From NCBI RefSeq assembly GCF_002091985.1, contig NZ_MKKX01000038.1, forward strand, positions 124,001 to 188,000: a stretch of DNA of 64,000 nucleotides. The letters run 5' to 3'. Shown piece after piece: positions 8,652 to 18,871 of the stretch. Numbering within the stretch: the stretch's first letter is position 1; each line of letters starts with the position of its first letter. The stretch is from Rhodococcus sp. 1163. Its GTDB lineage: Bacteria; Actinomycetota; Actinomycetes; Mycobacteriales; Mycobacteriaceae. The translations under genes were made by a program, and so were the position numbers. The notes below the pieces were generated by a model. That model searched no databases. It was not told where the DNA came from and saw only the letters and a program-made list of their open reading frames with translations.

Positions 8652-8794
8652 GTTTGCTGCCACGCCAGGATGTGTCGCGTCAGGCGGGTGTTTAGTCCGT
8701 GGCGGCTTCGATAAGGCAGGATATGGGTAGTGGGTGCCTTTGGAGTGCCCTTGATTCACCGTGCGCAATCGACCGGCGAGAACCGAGGAGAGTT

Positions 8795-9523
8795 ATGACC
8801 GATCCCGCCACCGACAGGCCCGGATTCAAGCGAGTGATGCTCAAACTGGGTGGAGAGATGTTCGGAGGAGGCCAAGTAGGTCTCGACCCTGACGTCGTCA
8901 CCAACGTTGCCGAGCAGATTGCCGAGGTCGTAGCCACCGGAGTTCAGGTTGCTGTCGTCATCGGCGGAGGCAACTTTTTTCGGGGTGCCGAACTGCAGCA
9001 GCGGGGGATGGACCGTTCCCGCTCCGACTACATGGGCATGCTCGGAACTGTGATGAACTGTCTTGCTCTGCAGGACTTTCTGGAAAAGCAGGGTGTGGCC
9101 ACCCGTGTGCAGACCGCGATAACGATGGGGCAGGTCGCCGAGCCTTATCTGCCGCTTCGCGCGCGTCGCCATCTGGAGAAGGGCCGAGTCGTCATCTTCG
9201 GTGCCGGAATGGGTATGCCGTATTTTTCGACCGACACGACGGCTGCGCAGCGTGCTCTCGAGATCGGGGCAGAGGTGCTTCTGATGGCGAAGGCCGTCGA
9301 CGGCGTCTACTCGGCCGACCCGAGGCTCGACCCGGACGCAACGATGTTCGAATCGATCACACATCGTGAGGTCATCGAGAAGGGCTTACAGGTCGCCGAC
9401 GCCACCGCCTTCAGTCTCTGCATGGACAATCAAATGCCGATCATGGTGTTCAACCTGCTCATCCAGGGGAATATTGCCCGCGCTGTCGCGGGTGAGAAGA
9501 TCGGGACACTGGTCACATCGTGA
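8795..9523 (+). CDS. pyrH: UMP kinase
   Basis: PyrH phosphorylates UMP to UDP in pyrimidine nucleotide synthesis and acts as a GTP-activated, UTP-inhibited hexamer. The start is ATG 8795 with GAGGAG 4 nt upstream; the frame extends upstream without conservation. The 242 residues show the amino-acid-kinase fold: [12 protein letters not shown] near the N-terminus, [11 protein letters not shown] (phosphate binding), [40 protein letters not shown] (UMP/ATP pocket) and a C-terminal GTLV. It is the first gene of pyrH-frr-cdsA, the usual actinobacterial order. Confidence 0.97.
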   Translation: MTDPATDRPGFKRVMLKLGGEMFGGGQVGLDPDVVTNVAEQIAEVVATGVQVAVVIGGGNFFRGAELQQRGMDRSRSDYMGMLGTVMNCLALQDFLEKQGVATRVQTAITMGQVAEPYLPLRARRHLEKGRVVIFGAGMGMPYFSTDTTAAQRALEIGAEVLLMAKAVDGVYSADPRLDPDATMFESITHREVIEKGLQVADATAFSLCMDNQMPIMVFNLLIQGNIARAVAGEKIGTLVTS

Positions 9524-9584
9524 TCGTTTCCGATCACGTACTCGAACATGCTGGATCATCAGCAAAGACGATGGAGGTCAAGCC

Positions 9585-10142
9585 GTGATAGACGAAGCGC
9601 TTTTCGATGCCGAGGAAAGGATGGAGAAGGCGGTCACCGTTGCACGCGACGACCTGTCGTCCATCCGAACCGGCAGGGCCAATCCAGGCATGTTCAACCG
9701 TATTGTGATCGAGTACTACGGTTCCCCGACGCCGATCACCCAGCTGGCGAGTATCAGTGTCCCCGAGGCCCGGATGGTAGTGATCAAGCCGTACGAGCCT
9801 GCACAGCTCGGGCCGATCGAGACTGCGATTCGCAACTCCGATCTCGGTGTGAACCCGACGAACGATGGCAACCTCATTCGTATCAGCATTCCTCAGCTGA
9901 CGGAGGAGCGCCGCCGCGAGTTCGCCAAGCAGGCCAAGGGCAAGGGCGAAGACGCCAAGGTGGCGATCCGCAACGTGCGTCGAAAGACGATGGAAGAGCT
10001 CAAGCGTATTCAGAAAGATGGCGAGGCGGGCGAAGACGAGGTCCTACGGGCCGAGAACGAGCTCGACAAGACCACCTCGAAGTACACCGTGTCGATCGAC
10101 GAATTGGTCAAGCGTAAAGAAGCGGACTTGATGGAGGTCTGA
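9585..10142 (+). CDS. frr: Ribosome recycling factor
   Basis: RRF splits post-termination ribosomes together with EF-G. GTG 9585 gives exactly 185 residues, the family length, and has GGAGG at 9573-9577; the open frame further upstream overlaps pyrH and is not conserved. Visible motifs include the RTGRANP loop ([13 protein letters not shown]), [24 protein letters not shown] and the long C-terminal helix ([28 protein letters not shown]). It sits 61 bp after pyrH. A small 6-bp hairpin (GATTCT/AGAATC, 10141-10158) lies at its end but has no T-tract. Confidence 0.97.
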   Translation: MIDEALFDAEERMEKAVTVARDDLSSIRTGRANPGMFNRIVIEYYGSPTPITQLASISVPEARMVVIKPYEPAQLGPIETAIRNSDLGVNPTNDGNLIRISIPQLTEERRREFAKQAKGKGEDAKVAIRNVRRKTMEELKRIQKDGEAGEDEVLRAENELDKTTSKYTVSIDELVKRKEADLMEV

Positions 10143-10190
10143 TTCTCCCGAAAGAATCGGACATAGATGATGAAGCAAGGAGATGGCGTC

Positions 10191-11126
10191 GTGGTGGGAT
10201 CGGAACGGCCACTGGGCTCTGCCGTACCCGACCCCTCGACGCCAGGGGAGTCGGTCGACGCTACCCACGTCGAGCCGAAGTCGATAGGGGATCCGGTGCC
10301 GAAAGCGACGGGCAAAGCGGGTCGCAATCTGCCGGCGGCAATTGCGGTGGGCGGTGGCTTGGGTATTTCGCTGATTCTGATCATGGTGTTCGCGCCGCTG
10401 GTCTGGATCGGCGTTGTTGCGGTCGCGCTCGCCATCGCTACCTATGAGGTGGCCAGGCGCCTTCGTGAAGCCGGAGTGCTCGTTCCGCGGATTCCGTTGA
10501 TCGTGGGCGGTCAAGCGATAATCTGGCTCGGCTGGCCATGGGGAACCACCGGAGTGCTGAGCGCTACCGCAGGCACTGTTCTGGTGTGCATGGTCTGGCT
10601 GCTGTTACAGCAGGGCCTCGGTTCGGCACCGAAAAACTATCTCCGCGAACTTGCGGTCACCATCCTGGTGGCATGTTGGCTGCCCCTGCTGGCATCCTTC
10701 GCGGTTCTGATGGTTCTGCAGGAGGACGGAGCAGGCCGCGTTCTGGTGTTTCTCATCGCCGTCGTGTGTTCGGATGTCGGCGGTTACGTCGCCGGGGTGC
10801 TGTTCGGTAAGCATCCGATGGCGCCTGCGATCAGTCCTAAGAAGTCGTGGGAAGGACTCGCTGGGTCGCTCCTTTTCTGTGTCATCGGCAGCCTGCTCAC
10901 TGTCACACTCATTCTCGATGCGAACTCGATGATCGGTGTTCTGCTCGGCGTCGTCCTCGTTGTGACCGGCACGCTGGGCGACCTCATCGAATCTCAGGTC
11001 AAGCGCGATCTTCGGATCAAGGACATGGGGACCTTGTTGCCGGGCCACGGCGGCATCATGGATCGCCTCGACTCGCTCCTGCCGTCGGCGTTCGTCGCGT
11101 GGTTGATCTTCACAGTCCTTCTCTGA
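10191..11126 (+). CDS. cdsA: Phosphatidate cytidylyltransferase
   Basis: CdsA makes CDP-diacylglycerol from phosphatidic acid and CTP, the branch point to PI, PG and cardiolipin. I favour GTG 10191, because AAGGAG at 10177-10182 is 8 nt upstream; ATG 10167 in the same frame is an alternative. The roughly 311-residue protein has a hydrophilic N-terminus of about 50 residues, then about eight hydrophobic segments. The C-terminal CDP-alcohol signature is present: SPKKSWEGLAGS, then GDLIESQVKRDLRIKDMGTLLPGHGGIMDRLDS. It is an integral inner-membrane enzyme, third in pyrH-frr-cdsA. Confidence 0.95.
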   Translation: MVGSERPLGSAVPDPSTPGESVDATHVEPKSIGDPVPKATGKAGRNLPAAIAVGGGLGISLILIMVFAPLVWIGVVAVALAIATYEVARRLREAGVLVPRIPLIVGGQAIIWLGWPWGTTGVLSATAGTVLVCMVWLLLQQGLGSAPKNYLRELAVTILVACWLPLLASFAVLMVLQEDGAGRVLVFLIAVVCSDVGGYVAGVLFGKHPMAPAISPKKSWEGLAGSLLFCVIGSLLTVTLILDANSMIGVLLGVVLVVTGTLGDLIESQVKRDLRIKDMGTLLPGHGGIMDRLDSLLPSAFVAWLIFTVLL

Positions 11127-11155
11127 GATACCGACCCTTCTCTGACATACCGACG

Positions 11156-11872
11156 ATGTCGCCGCCGTTTCGTTCGATTCCGAGTCCTAACATCTGGCAT
11201 TGGCCCGAGGTTTACGAGTCGGAGAATCGTGCACAGGACGTCGACGGGCGTATACCTGCAGAACTGCAAAGGATCGCGCCCTGGGACGGCCGGACCATCG
11301 TCGATGTGGGATGTGGCACCGGCTTCCATCTGCCGCTGTTCGCCTCGCGGGCTCACCGAGTCGTGGGTGTCGAGCCGCATGGCCCTCTAGTGGACGCGGC
11401 GAGGACCCGAGTTGTCGGGCTCGAGAACGTCGAGGTCGTGTCGGGCAGCGCCGAGGCGTTGCCGCTCGACGACGCCTCGGTGGATATCGTGCACGCGCGG
11501 ACAGCGTATTTCTTCGGGCCAGGATGCGGCCGCGGTGTATCGGAAGCGATGCGTGTGCTCAGGCCGGGTGGAACGCTCGTCGTGGTGGACCTCGACGTCG
11601 GGGCATCGCCCTACGGTGACTGGATGCGGGCGGACCTACCGAAATACGACTGTGCGGCCGTCGAATCGTTCTTTGCAGCCCAGGGTTTCGATCTGACCCG
11701 GGTCGATACGCGCTGGGAGTTCGCCGATAGAGCGACCCTGGATGCGGTTCTGGGTATCGAATTCACGGCGCGCACAGCGGCCAGGGCTGCACGGAGCATC
11801 CCCGGCCTGGGTGTCGATGTGCGATATCGAGTTCACTCGCGACGCAAGCCCGTTGGACTCGAACGAATCTAA
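11156..11872 (+). CDS. Class I SAM-dependent methyltransferase
   Basis: This 238-residue protein has the methyltransf_11-type Rossmann fold. Motif I reads VDVGCGTGFHLPLF (about residues 46-59), the acidic end of beta-2 is VVGVEPHG, and motif III resembles LRPGGTLVVVDLD. ATG 11156 is chosen because the frame upstream runs antisense-free through cdsA without methyltransferase similarity. The substrate is unknown; small-molecule or lipid methylation would be typical for this fold. It lies 29 bp after cdsA, so it may be co-transcribed. Its TAA overlaps the stop of the convergent HpcH-type gene. Confidence 0.85.
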   Translation: MSPPFRSIPSPNIWHWPEVYESENRAQDVDGRIPAELQRIAPWDGRTIVDVGCGTGFHLPLFASRAHRVVGVEPHGPLVDAARTRVVGLENVEVVSGSAEALPLDDASVDIVHARTAYFFGPGCGRGVSEAMRVLRPGGTLVVVDLDVGASPYGDWMRADLPKYDCAAVESFFAAQGFDLTRVDTRWEFADRATLDAVLGIEFTARTAARAARSIPGLGVDVRYRVHSRRKPVGLERI

Positions 11873-12732
11873 GCGGGGTTGTTCTCGGCCGTGATGCCGA
11901 ATATTCCAGCCGCTTCGCGAATTTTGATTGCCTTGGCGAGTCGTGGCAGGTCGCTGCCGTCCTTCACGTGCACGCCATCGACGCCCAGTGTGTCGATGAC
12001 CTCGTCGGCCCAGGTGACATCTCCTGGGGCTGGAGCGAGTACACGGTTGACGACGGGAGCCTGTTCCGCATGCATACACAGTTTTCCGGTCATGCCCATC
12101 GAGACGGTAAGGGCCGAATCGCGCGCCAGGATGCTGTCGTTGGCGGTCAGAGTCGGGCCGTCGATGGGTCCGGGAAGGCGTGCAGCGCGACTCGACACCA
12201 CCAGCCGTGAGCGTGGGTACGCCATGGCGAGTGGTTCGTCGCTCATCCCGGTGTCTCGACGGAAGTCGCCGCTGCCGAAAGCCAACCGGAAGGTGGAGTC
12301 CGCGCGAGCGATCTCCGGTGTCGCCTCGAGGCCGACTGCGGACTCGACCAGAGCGAGAATGCGTGTCCCAGCTGTCACTCGTGCCGCTGTGGCATCGACC
12401 TGGCCGCCGCTCTCGGTTTTCGCGAGCATGATGCCTGCCAGGCCGCGAAGGCCGGAGAGCGCTTCGAGGTCGTCGGCCCAGTACGGCGTCGTCGCATCGT
12501 TGATGCGGACCCATGCCGAGTTGCCCGCTTCGAGCCACGCGACGACGGCGCCGCGTGCCGCAGGCTTTGCATGCGGTGCCACAGCGTCCTCGATGTCGAG
12601 GATTACCGCGTCCACTTCCGATGCGGCTGCGGTCGCGAATGCTTCGGGCTGGGTAGCGGGTACCAGCAACCACGAGCGTGCTCGCTCCGGTGCTACGCCA
12701 AATGTCACTGGGGTCTCCATGAAAGTGGTCAC
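11869..12732 (-). CDS. HpcH/HpaI aldolase / CitE-like CoA-ester lyase
   Basis: A 287-residue TIM-barrel protein of the HpcH/HpaI (CitE-like) family, whose members cleave or form beta-hydroxyacyl-CoA esters such as malyl- or citramalyl-CoA using Mg2+. The signature N-terminus is RSWLLVPATQPEAF, then VDAVILDIEDAV. The barrel carries a candidate metal Glu in ALVESAVGLE and Asp in FGSGDFRRDTG. The start is GTG 12732 with AAGGAG 7 nt upstream. It is convergent with the methyltransferase and the stops overlap by 4 bp. Substrate is not predictable; no CoA-transferase or citrate lyase subunit is adjacent. Confidence 0.85.
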   Translation of the reverse strand: MTTFMETPVTFGVAPERARSWLLVPATQPEAFATAAASEVDAVILDIEDAVAPHAKPAARGAVVAWLEAGNSAWVRINDATTPYWADDLEALSGLRGLAGIMLAKTESGGQVDATAARVTAGTRILALVESAVGLEATPEIARADSTFRLAFGSGDFRRDTGMSDEPLAMAYPRSRLVVSSRAARLPGPIDGPTLTANDSILARDSALTVSMGMTGKLCMHAEQAPVVNRVLAPAPGDVTWADEVIDTLGVDGVHVKDGSDLPRLAKAIKIREAAGIFGITAENNPA

Positions 12733-13012
12733 GTCGGGCTCCTTGCGGTGAGATCGGGCACGACCGACATTATCGATTCAGTACGGCGTTGCCATTCTTC
12801 TGTGCATTCTGTTCACCGCGGGTTAGTTTACTTGCGTTTGGCGGCTCGCCTGACCTGGAGGATGCGAACCCTTCGTACGAGAGCGATGATCGAAGCCCTC
12901 GCGAGGGAAGATTCGGAGCAGAACGACGCCGTTCGGCTACCCCTCGCCGTGGGGCTGGAAATTGCGCGCTGAATAGGAGAGAAGTGCCCAGTAGTGGGAC
13001 ACTGGATTTATT

Positions 13013-14179
13013 ATGAGTGATTCTGCTATGACCGCCGACGAATCCACAGCCGAGAGCGCCCGCCCGCGAACGAGGCCGACACTGCCGTTGGTGTTCGCGG
13101 ATCGCCGTCGCGGGATGCCGTCACGACACCTCGCCGACCTGGATCGCGAAGGACTGAAATCGGCAGTCAAGGATCTGGGGCTTCCTGCCTTTCGTGCCGA
13201 CCAACTTGCGCGCCACTACTACGGCAGGCTCGAAGCGGATACGACCAAAATGACCGACCTTCCTGAAGCGATCCGGGAAAAGGTCGGAGCGGACCTGTTC
13301 CCGCCGCTGCTCACGGCAATCAAGCACTTGTCGTGTGATGATGGCGACACCCGAAAGACGCTGTGGAAGGCCAACGACGGCACGCTGCTGGAAAGCGTTC
13401 TGATGCGGTATCCGGATCGGGCGACTCTGTGTATCTCGAGTCAGGCCGGCTGCGGGATGGCCTGCCCATTCTGCGCCACCGGGCAGGGGGGACTGGATCG
13501 CAACCTTTCCACTGCCGAGATCGTCGACCAGGTTCGATCGGCGGCAGCGGATCTACGCGACGGCGTCGTGCCAGGAGGCGAGGGACGCCTGTCGAACGTT
13601 GTGTTCATGGGCATGGGTGAGCCTTTGGCCAACTACAAGCGTGTCGTCTCCGCTGTGCGCAAGATCGTCTCGCCGGCACCCGATGGACTCGGACTGTCGC
13701 AGCGGTCGGTGACCGTATCGACCGTGGGTTTGGCCCCTGCTATCCGCAAACTCGCCGACGAGGGCTTGTCCGTCACGCTTGCAGTATCGCTGCATACTCC
13801 GGACGACGAGTTGCGCGACACCTTGGTGCCGGTGAACAACCGGTGGTCGGTGGCCGAGGTGCTGTCGGCGGCGAGATACTACGCAGATCAGACAGGCCGT
13901 CGAGTGTCGATCGAGTACGCGATGATCAGAGATGTGAACGATCAGCCGTGGCGTGCGGACCTGCTGGGTAAGAAGTTGCACAAGGCGCTCGGTTCGAGAG
14001 TGCATGTCAACCTCATTCCGCTCAACCCGACCCCGGGAAGCGAGTGGGACGCCAGCCCGAAGCCTGTCGAACGTGAATTTGTGAGAAGGGTTATTGCACA
14101 GGGTGTTTCGTGCACCGTTCGTGATACTCGCGGTCAGGAAATCGCTGCCGCTTGCGGTCAGCTCGCCGCTGAGAACTGA
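13013..14179 (+). CDS. rlmN: Dual-specificity 23S rRNA m2A2503 / tRNA m2A37 methyltransferase
   Basis: RlmN is a radical-SAM enzyme that methylates C2 of A2503 in 23S rRNA and A37 of some tRNAs. The 388-residue protein carries the radical SAM cluster motif CGMACPFC (C-x3-C-x2-C, about residues 146-153), the methyl-carrying Cys region near the C-terminus ([20 protein letters not shown]) and the SAM-binding run [13 protein letters not shown]. The N-terminal accessory domain begins near [10 protein letters not shown]. It starts at ATG 13013 after a 280-bp upstream region. It ends at a bidirectional terminator. Confidence 0.97.
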   Translation: MSDSAMTADESTAESARPRTRPTLPLVFADRRRGMPSRHLADLDREGLKSAVKDLGLPAFRADQLARHYYGRLEADTTKMTDLPEAIREKVGADLFPPLLTAIKHLSCDDGDTRKTLWKANDGTLLESVLMRYPDRATLCISSQAGCGMACPFCATGQGGLDRNLSTAEIVDQVRSAAADLRDGVVPGGEGRLSNVVFMGMGEPLANYKRVVSAVRKIVSPAPDGLGLSQRSVTVSTVGLAPAIRKLADEGLSVTLAVSLHTPDDELRDTLVPVNNRWSVAEVLSAARYYADQTGRRVSIEYAMIRDVNDQPWRADLLGKKLHKALGSRVHVNLIPLNPTPGSEWDASPKPVEREFVRRVIAQGVSCTVRDTRGQEIAAACGQLAAEN

Positions 14180-14190
14180 CGAACAGCGCA

Positions 14191-14233
14191 AAAAGAACCC
14201 GATATCTGCTCCGTGCAGCTATCGGGTTCTTTT
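14191..14233. terminator. Bidirectional terminator between rlmN and a DUF2631 gene
   Basis: AAAAGAACCCGATA (14191-14204) pairs with TATCGGGTTCTTTT (14220-14233), and an inner CTGC/GCAG (14206-14209 / 14215-14218) extends the stem. A-rich and T-rich flanks let it serve both converging genes. Confidence 0.9.
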
Positions 14234-14244
14234 GGTTCTGCGTG

Positions 14245-14514
14245 CTATCGAGGCTTCCGGCGGACGATGATGTCGCGAACCACGATGCCGACGAGCGCAA
14301 TGGCGAAGCCGATGAGGTACAGGTCTTCGATTCCGCCTGTGTGGTTTCCGTGGATCATGAGCAGCAGGAAGACCGCGACGGCGATAGCGGCGATCCGCAT
14401 CGCCTTGTTCGACTCACCGCTCCAGCCCCAATCGGCCGAAGGTACCTCTGCTATGTCCTCGTGGGTGTACTCGACCGGGTCGTACGAAGCGGGGTCCAGT
14501 TCGGTTTGTGCCAC
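14245..14514 (-). CDS. DUF2631 small membrane protein
   Basis: An 89-residue protein read from GTG 14514, with AGAGGA about 8 nt upstream. Residues 1-35 are hydrophilic and acidic (ASYDPVEYTHEDIAEVPSADWGWSG). Two hydrophobic segments follow (AAIAVAVFLLLMI and LYLIGFAIALVGIVV), ending in a basic VRRKPR. This is the DUF2631 pattern, found mainly in mycolate-containing actinobacteria; in M. tuberculosis the equivalent place is Rv2876. Function is unknown. The +inside/+outside basic tail suggests two membrane passes with both ends cytoplasmic. Confidence 0.85.
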   Translation of the reverse strand: MAQTELDPASYDPVEYTHEDIAEVPSADWGWSGESNKAMRIAAIAVAVFLLLMIHGNHTGGIEDLYLIGFAIALVGIVVRDIIVRRKPR

Positions 14515-14634
14515 CGGTCGATCCTCTCGGGTCAGGGTGCAGCCGAAAGTCCGGCATGCGTGTGCGCACTCAGTTTGGCATACGACCGGCAGTAGTAGCG
14601 AGTAGGGGCGCAAGTAGCGGACGACGGCGCGAAG

Positions 14635-15123
14635 TCACACCGCGTAAGCACGCAAAGCGGCCAGATACCTGTCGGTGAAGAGTCTTTGGACCCATCTTCC
14701 GACAGGCCCGCCGAGTGCAGTGAACCAGCGACCGGGTCGTGAGAACGCGCGGATGTGCGCGAAGACATCGCCGTTCGTCGGATCGAATTCGACAGCGAAA
14801 CACTCCTCGCCCTGCTCTGGGTGTCCAGTCAAGGTGCCGTACGCGAACCCCCGTCGATCGGGCGAGTCGATGAGGTACACGACGCGGCAGGGAATCCGAA
14901 TCGGACCCAGCCTCAGCACTACGACGGTGTCCACCTCGGCTGTCGGGGTCGATGCGTCGACACCGAGTCCCGACTTTCGATGCATCTGCCATCCCGACAG
15001 CGCGTCGGCTGCTGTTTCGAATGCATCGCGTCCGGTGCCGATGTGCACTCGACGATCGAGGTGGTGGTAGCCGGCGGGCAACGGGCCCTTGGTGCCGCCG
15101 ATCTCGGGATAGGTGAGCTCCAT
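14635..15123 (-). CDS. DUF1990-family protein
   Basis: A 162-residue protein from ATG 15123 (MELTYPEIGGTKGPLPAGYHH), the DUF1990 N-terminus; an upstream in-frame start at 15156 is possible. Conserved pieces include the HIGTGRDAF run, ALSGWQMHRKSGL, RVVYLIDSPDRRGFAYGTLTGHPEQGEE and a C-terminal FSRPGRW. The fold is probably a START/lipocalin-like small-molecule pocket, but no activity is known. It is divergent from dxr, with only about 70 bp between the starts, so they may share regulatory sequence. Confidence 0.82.
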   Translation of the reverse strand: MELTYPEIGGTKGPLPAGYHHLDRRVHIGTGRDAFETAADALSGWQMHRKSGLGVDASTPTAEVDTVVVLRLGPIRIPCRVVYLIDSPDRRGFAYGTLTGHPEQGEECFAVEFDPTNGDVFAHIRAFSRPGRWFTALGGPVGRWVQRLFTDRYLAALRAYAV

Positions 15124-15192
15124 GAGAGCCCAGCGTGCCACGGATGGCGGCCGCACAGGTGACTCTCAGAGTCGATCAGGAACAATGAACGA

Positions 15193-16371
15193 GTGCCCGA
15201 GCATCGAACACCTCCAGTATCGCGTCCTGTCCGGGTGTTGCTCCTGGGCAGCACCGGTTCCATCGGAACTCAAGCCCTCGAGGTGATCGCTGCCAATCCC
15301 GAATTGTTCGAGGTGGTCGGGCTCGCTGCGGGCGGTCGCAATATCGACCTGCTCGGACGTCAGATCCGCAATACCGGGGTCTCGTCCGTCGCGGTCGCAG
15401 ACCCGAATACGGGTGCCGAAGTGGAACTGGCGAACGTCCTGACCGGCGATCGGGCCGTCACCGAACTCGTCGAGTCGGTCGAGGCCGACGTCGTGTTGAA
15501 CGCTTTGGTCGGCTCGCGTGGGCTCGAGCCGACACTCGCGGCGTTGAAATCCGGAGCAACGCTGGCCCTGGCGAACAAGGAATCCTTGGTCGCGGGCGGG
15601 GAGCTCGTCCTCAGGGCTGCTGCTCCCGGGCAGATCGTGCCAGTGGACTCCGAACATTCTGCTCTTGCACAGTGTCTTCGAAGTGGCCGAGCCGAGGAGG
15701 TGGAGCGCCTGGTGTTGACAGCGTCGGGTGGCCCGTTTCGCGGTTGGTCGGAGGAGGAGTTGAAAACTGTCACTCCTGAGCAGGCAGCGGCGCATCCGAC
15801 CTGGTCGATGGGACAGATGAACACGCTGAACTCCGCGACGATGGTGAACAAAGGGCTCGAACTGATCGAAACCCATCTGCTGTTCGGTATCCCGTACGAG
15901 CGGATCGATGTCACGGTTCATCGGCAATCGATCGTGCATTCGATGGTCACCTTCTTCGATGGATCGACCATCGCGCAGGCCAGTCCGCCCGATATGCGTC
16001 TTCCCATCGCGCTCGCATTGGGATGGCCGAACCGGGTCGCGAATGCTGCCCGACCCCTCGATTTCACGACCGCGTTCTCCTGGGATTTCGAACCGCTCGA
16101 CGATCGAGTGTTTCCGGCTGTCCAACTGGCGCGTGAGGCGGGAATTCTCGGGGGTTGCATGACGGCGGTCTACAACGCCGCGAACGAGGTCGCGGCCGAG
16201 GCGTTCCTCGCAGGCCGTATCGAATTCCCCCGGATCGTCGACACCGTCAGGGAGGTCCTCGGGGCCGGCAGCGGCGAGTGGACTGCCACTCCCACTACCG
16301 TGGACGAGGTACTCGAAGCCGATTCCTGGGCTCGTCGTCACGCCCGCGCACTTTTGAAACAGAAGGATTGA
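15193..16371 (+). CDS. dxr: 1-deoxy-D-xylulose 5-phosphate reductoisomerase
   Basis: Dxr (IspC) converts DXP to MEP with NADPH and a divalent metal; it is the first committed step of MEP isoprenoid synthesis and the fosmidomycin target. The 392-residue protein has an NADPH-binding GSTGSIG (about residues 18-24), [11 protein letters not shown], metal-site sequence PVDSEHSA, the flexible-loop region [10 protein letters not shown] and [23 protein letters not shown]-like sequence split as HPTWSMG and KGLELIE. It starts at GTG 15193. rip1 begins 7 bp after its stop and ispG follows, forming one unit. Confidence 0.97.
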   Translation: MPEHRTPPVSRPVRVLLLGSTGSIGTQALEVIAANPELFEVVGLAAGGRNIDLLGRQIRNTGVSSVAVADPNTGAEVELANVLTGDRAVTELVESVEADVVLNALVGSRGLEPTLAALKSGATLALANKESLVAGGELVLRAAAPGQIVPVDSEHSALAQCLRSGRAEEVERLVLTASGGPFRGWSEEELKTVTPEQAAAHPTWSMGQMNTLNSATMVNKGLELIETHLLFGIPYERIDVTVHRQSIVHSMVTFFDGSTIAQASPPDMRLPIALALGWPNRVANAARPLDFTTAFSWDFEPLDDRVFPAVQLAREAGILGGCMTAVYNAANEVAAEAFLAGRIEFPRIVDTVREVLGAGSGEWTATPTTVDEVLEADSWARRHARALLKQKD

Positions 16372-16377
16372 TCGAAG

Positions 16378-17592
16378 ATGGTGTTCGCATTCGGCGTCAT
16401 TCTGTTCGCCCTGGGAATCACGGTATCCATCGCCCTGCACGAGGCAGGTCACATGTTGACCGCCCGCGCCACGGGCATGAAGGTTCGACGCTTTTTCATC
16501 GGCTTCGGTCCGAAGGTGTTCTCTTTTCGGCGCGGTGAGACGGAGTACGGACTCAAGGCGATACCGGCAGGTGGGTTCTGCGACATCGCCGGGATGACCG
16601 CGATCGACGAGCTTGCGCCCGACGAAATCGAGCGTGCGATGTATCGACAGAAGACGTGGAAGCGTCTCGTCGTCATGCTCGGCGGAATAGCGATGAACTT
16701 CGTTCTCGGTTTCTTACTCATCTTCACGCTCGCTGTGGGCTGGGGACTGCCGAATCTCAATCAGCCGAGCAACGCGATGGTGGGCGAGATGCCCTGTGTG
16801 ACAGCGACACAGAACGAAGATCTCACTTACCCGGAATGCAGTGGACCCAGTCCGGCCTATTCCGCGGGTATCCGTGAGGGGGACGTCATCGTCTCGGTGA
16901 ACGGCACTCCTACTGCAGACTTCGCCGATGTTGTCGCGGCCACCCAGCCACTGTCCGGAACCGCAGACTTCGTGGTCGAACGTGACGGGCGTGAGCTGAC
17001 CTTCCCCGTATCGATCCAGCAGGTCCAGCGTTGGGTACGCGACGGCACCGAGACCGGGCGTAAGTCGACAACCGTGGGTGCGGTGGGCATTCAGCTCGCG
17101 TATTTCTATCCGACCCAGTACAACCCGCTCGCGGCGATACCTGCATCGTTCGCGTTCACCGGCGACATGTTCGTCGAAACCGCACATCGGCTGGTGCAGA
17201 TGCCGAGCAAGGTCGCGGACTTGTGGACCTCGGTCACCGGAGGGGAAAGAGACCCGGAAACACCGATCAGCGTGGTCGGTGCCAGCGTGATCGGCGGGCA
17301 ACTGGTGGAGAGGTCGTTGTGGCCGGTATTCGTCCTGCTGCTCGCGAGCCTGAACTTCTTCCTCGGCATTTTCAACCTGCTGCCGCTGCTTCCCCTCGAC
17401 GGCGGACACATGGCCGTCACCATCTACGAGCGGATCCGCAATTTCTTCCGCAAGCGTCGTGGTCTGGCAGACGGTGGACCCGTCGACTACATGAAGTTGA
17501 TGCCCGTCACGTATGTGGTGATCGTGATCGGTGGTGCGTACATGTTGCTCACTCTCACAGCGGACATCGTGAACCCGATCCGATTGTTCTAG
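16378..17592 (+). CDS. rip1: Site-2 intramembrane metalloprotease Rip1/RseP (M50)
   Basis: This 404-residue polytopic membrane protease cuts transmembrane anti-sigma factors and other membrane proteins. The zinc motif HEAGH is at residues 21-25 in the first membrane helix. A PDZ domain (about 145-225) contains [14 protein letters not shown]. The third metal ligand is in LLPLDGGHM (about 338-344). In mycobacteria the orthologue Rip1 acts on several sigma-factor pathways and cell-envelope lipid regulation. It is sandwiched between dxr and ispG with 6- and 38-bp gaps, as in M. tuberculosis Rv2870c-Rv2868c. No cognate anti-sigma factor is in the window. Confidence 0.95.
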   Translation: MVFAFGVILFALGITVSIALHEAGHMLTARATGMKVRRFFIGFGPKVFSFRRGETEYGLKAIPAGGFCDIAGMTAIDELAPDEIERAMYRQKTWKRLVVMLGGIAMNFVLGFLLIFTLAVGWGLPNLNQPSNAMVGEMPCVTATQNEDLTYPECSGPSPAYSAGIREGDVIVSVNGTPTADFADVVAATQPLSGTADFVVERDGRELTFPVSIQQVQRWVRDGTETGRKSTTVGAVGIQLAYFYPTQYNPLAAIPASFAFTGDMFVETAHRLVQMPSKVADLWTSVTGGERDPETPISVVGASVIGGQLVERSLWPVFVLLLASLNFFLGIFNLLPLLPLDGGHMAVTIYERIRNFFRKRRGLADGGPVDYMKLMPVTYVVIVIGGAYMLLTLTADIVNPIRLF

Positions 17593-17630
17593 ATACACTC
17601 GTGCTCATAGCTAGGGAAGAAGGCAACGAA

Positions 17631-18794
17631 GTGACTGTGTCAGTCGGATTGGGAATGCCGGCGCCGCCGGTTCCCGTACTCGCTCCTCGACGTAAGACTC
17701 GTCAACTGCAGGTCGGCACCGTCGGTGTCGGCAGCGACCACCCGATCTCGGTGCAGTCGATGACCACCACCAAGACCCACGACATCAACGCGACACTGCA
17801 GCAGATCGCAGAGTTGACGGCGTCGGGATGCGACATCGTGCGGGTGGCATGCCCCACACAAGAGGACGCCGACGCGCTATCCATCATTGCCAGGAAGAGC
17901 CAGATACCGGTCATTGCCGATATCCACTTCCAGCCCAAGTACATCTTCGCGGCGATCGATGCCGGGTGCGCGGCCGTCCGAGTCAATCCTGGCAACATCA
18001 AGGAATTCGACGGGCGTGTCAAAGAGGTCGCGAAGGCGGCCCGCGAGGCCAACATCCCCATCCGGATCGGCGTCAATGCTGGTTCGCTCGACAAACGGAT
18101 GATGGACAAGTACGGCAAGGCCACACCCGAAGCGCTCGTGGAATCGGCGCTGTGGGAAGCAGGACTGTTCGAGGAGCACGGCTTCGGAGACATCAAGATC
18201 TCGGTCAAGCACAACGACCCCGTCATCATGGTCGCTGCCTACGAGCAACTTGCGGCGCAATGCGACTATCCGCTGCACCTCGGAGTCACGGAGGCCGGAC
18301 CCGCATTCCAGGGGACGATCAAGTCAGCGGTGGCGTTCGGGTCTCTTCTCGCGCGGGGGATCGGGGACACCATTCGCGTGTCACTGTCGGCACCGCCGGC
18401 CGAGGAGATCAAGGTCGGCAACCAGATACTTCAGTCGCTCAACCTTCGCCCACGCAAGCTGGAGATCGTCTCGTGCCCGTCCTGTGGGCGCGCGCAGGTC
18501 GATGTCTACTCACTCGCAGACCAGGTGACCGCAGGCCTCGAGGGCATGGACATCCCGCTGCGCGTAGCGGTCATGGGATGCGTCGTCAACGGACCGGGCG
18601 AGGCTCGCGATGCAGACATCGGAGTCGCGTCGGGCAACGGCAAAGGACAGATCTTCGTCAAGGGGAAGGTCATCAAGACGGTCCCCGAAGCACAGATCGT
18701 CGAGACCTTGATCGAGGAAGCAATGCGAATCGCCGAGGAATTCGGCGATGATACGGACGCTGAGGCCGGTGCGCCGGTTGTGACCGTCAGCTGA
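17631..18794 (+). CDS. ispG: 4-hydroxy-3-methylbut-2-enyl diphosphate synthase
   Basis: IspG (GcpE) is the [4Fe-4S] enzyme that turns MEcPP into HMBPP, the penultimate MEP-pathway step. I place the start at GTG 17631; the frame continues upstream inside rip1 but is not IspG-like. The 387 residues include the TIM barrel ([45 protein letters not shown]) and C-terminal cluster cysteines in SCPSCGR (about 280-286) and [10 protein letters not shown]. It is in one transcription unit with dxr and rip1. Confidence 0.97.
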   Translation: MTVSVGLGMPAPPVPVLAPRRKTRQLQVGTVGVGSDHPISVQSMTTTKTHDINATLQQIAELTASGCDIVRVACPTQEDADALSIIARKSQIPVIADIHFQPKYIFAAIDAGCAAVRVNPGNIKEFDGRVKEVAKAAREANIPIRIGVNAGSLDKRMMDKYGKATPEALVESALWEAGLFEEHGFGDIKISVKHNDPVIMVAAYEQLAAQCDYPLHLGVTEAGPAFQGTIKSAVAFGSLLARGIGDTIRVSLSAPPAEEIKVGNQILQSLNLRPRKLEIVSCPSCGRAQVDVYSLADQVTAGLEGMDIPLRVAVMGCVVNGPGEARDADIGVASGNGKGQIFVKGKVIKTVPEAQIVETLIEEAMRIAEEFGDDTDAEAGAPVVTVS

Positions 18795-18871
18795 TTGGCA
18801 CACTTGCGCCCGTAAGTCTGGCAATCTGGTCTTCGATGTCAGTGGATGTGTTGGTCGAGGAGGTGGCGTAG

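Noticed and set aside
12571-12972. 133-codon frame overlapping the HpcH-type gene start
   Set aside because: It runs antisense into a supported gene, lacks family features and has no good ribosome-binding site.
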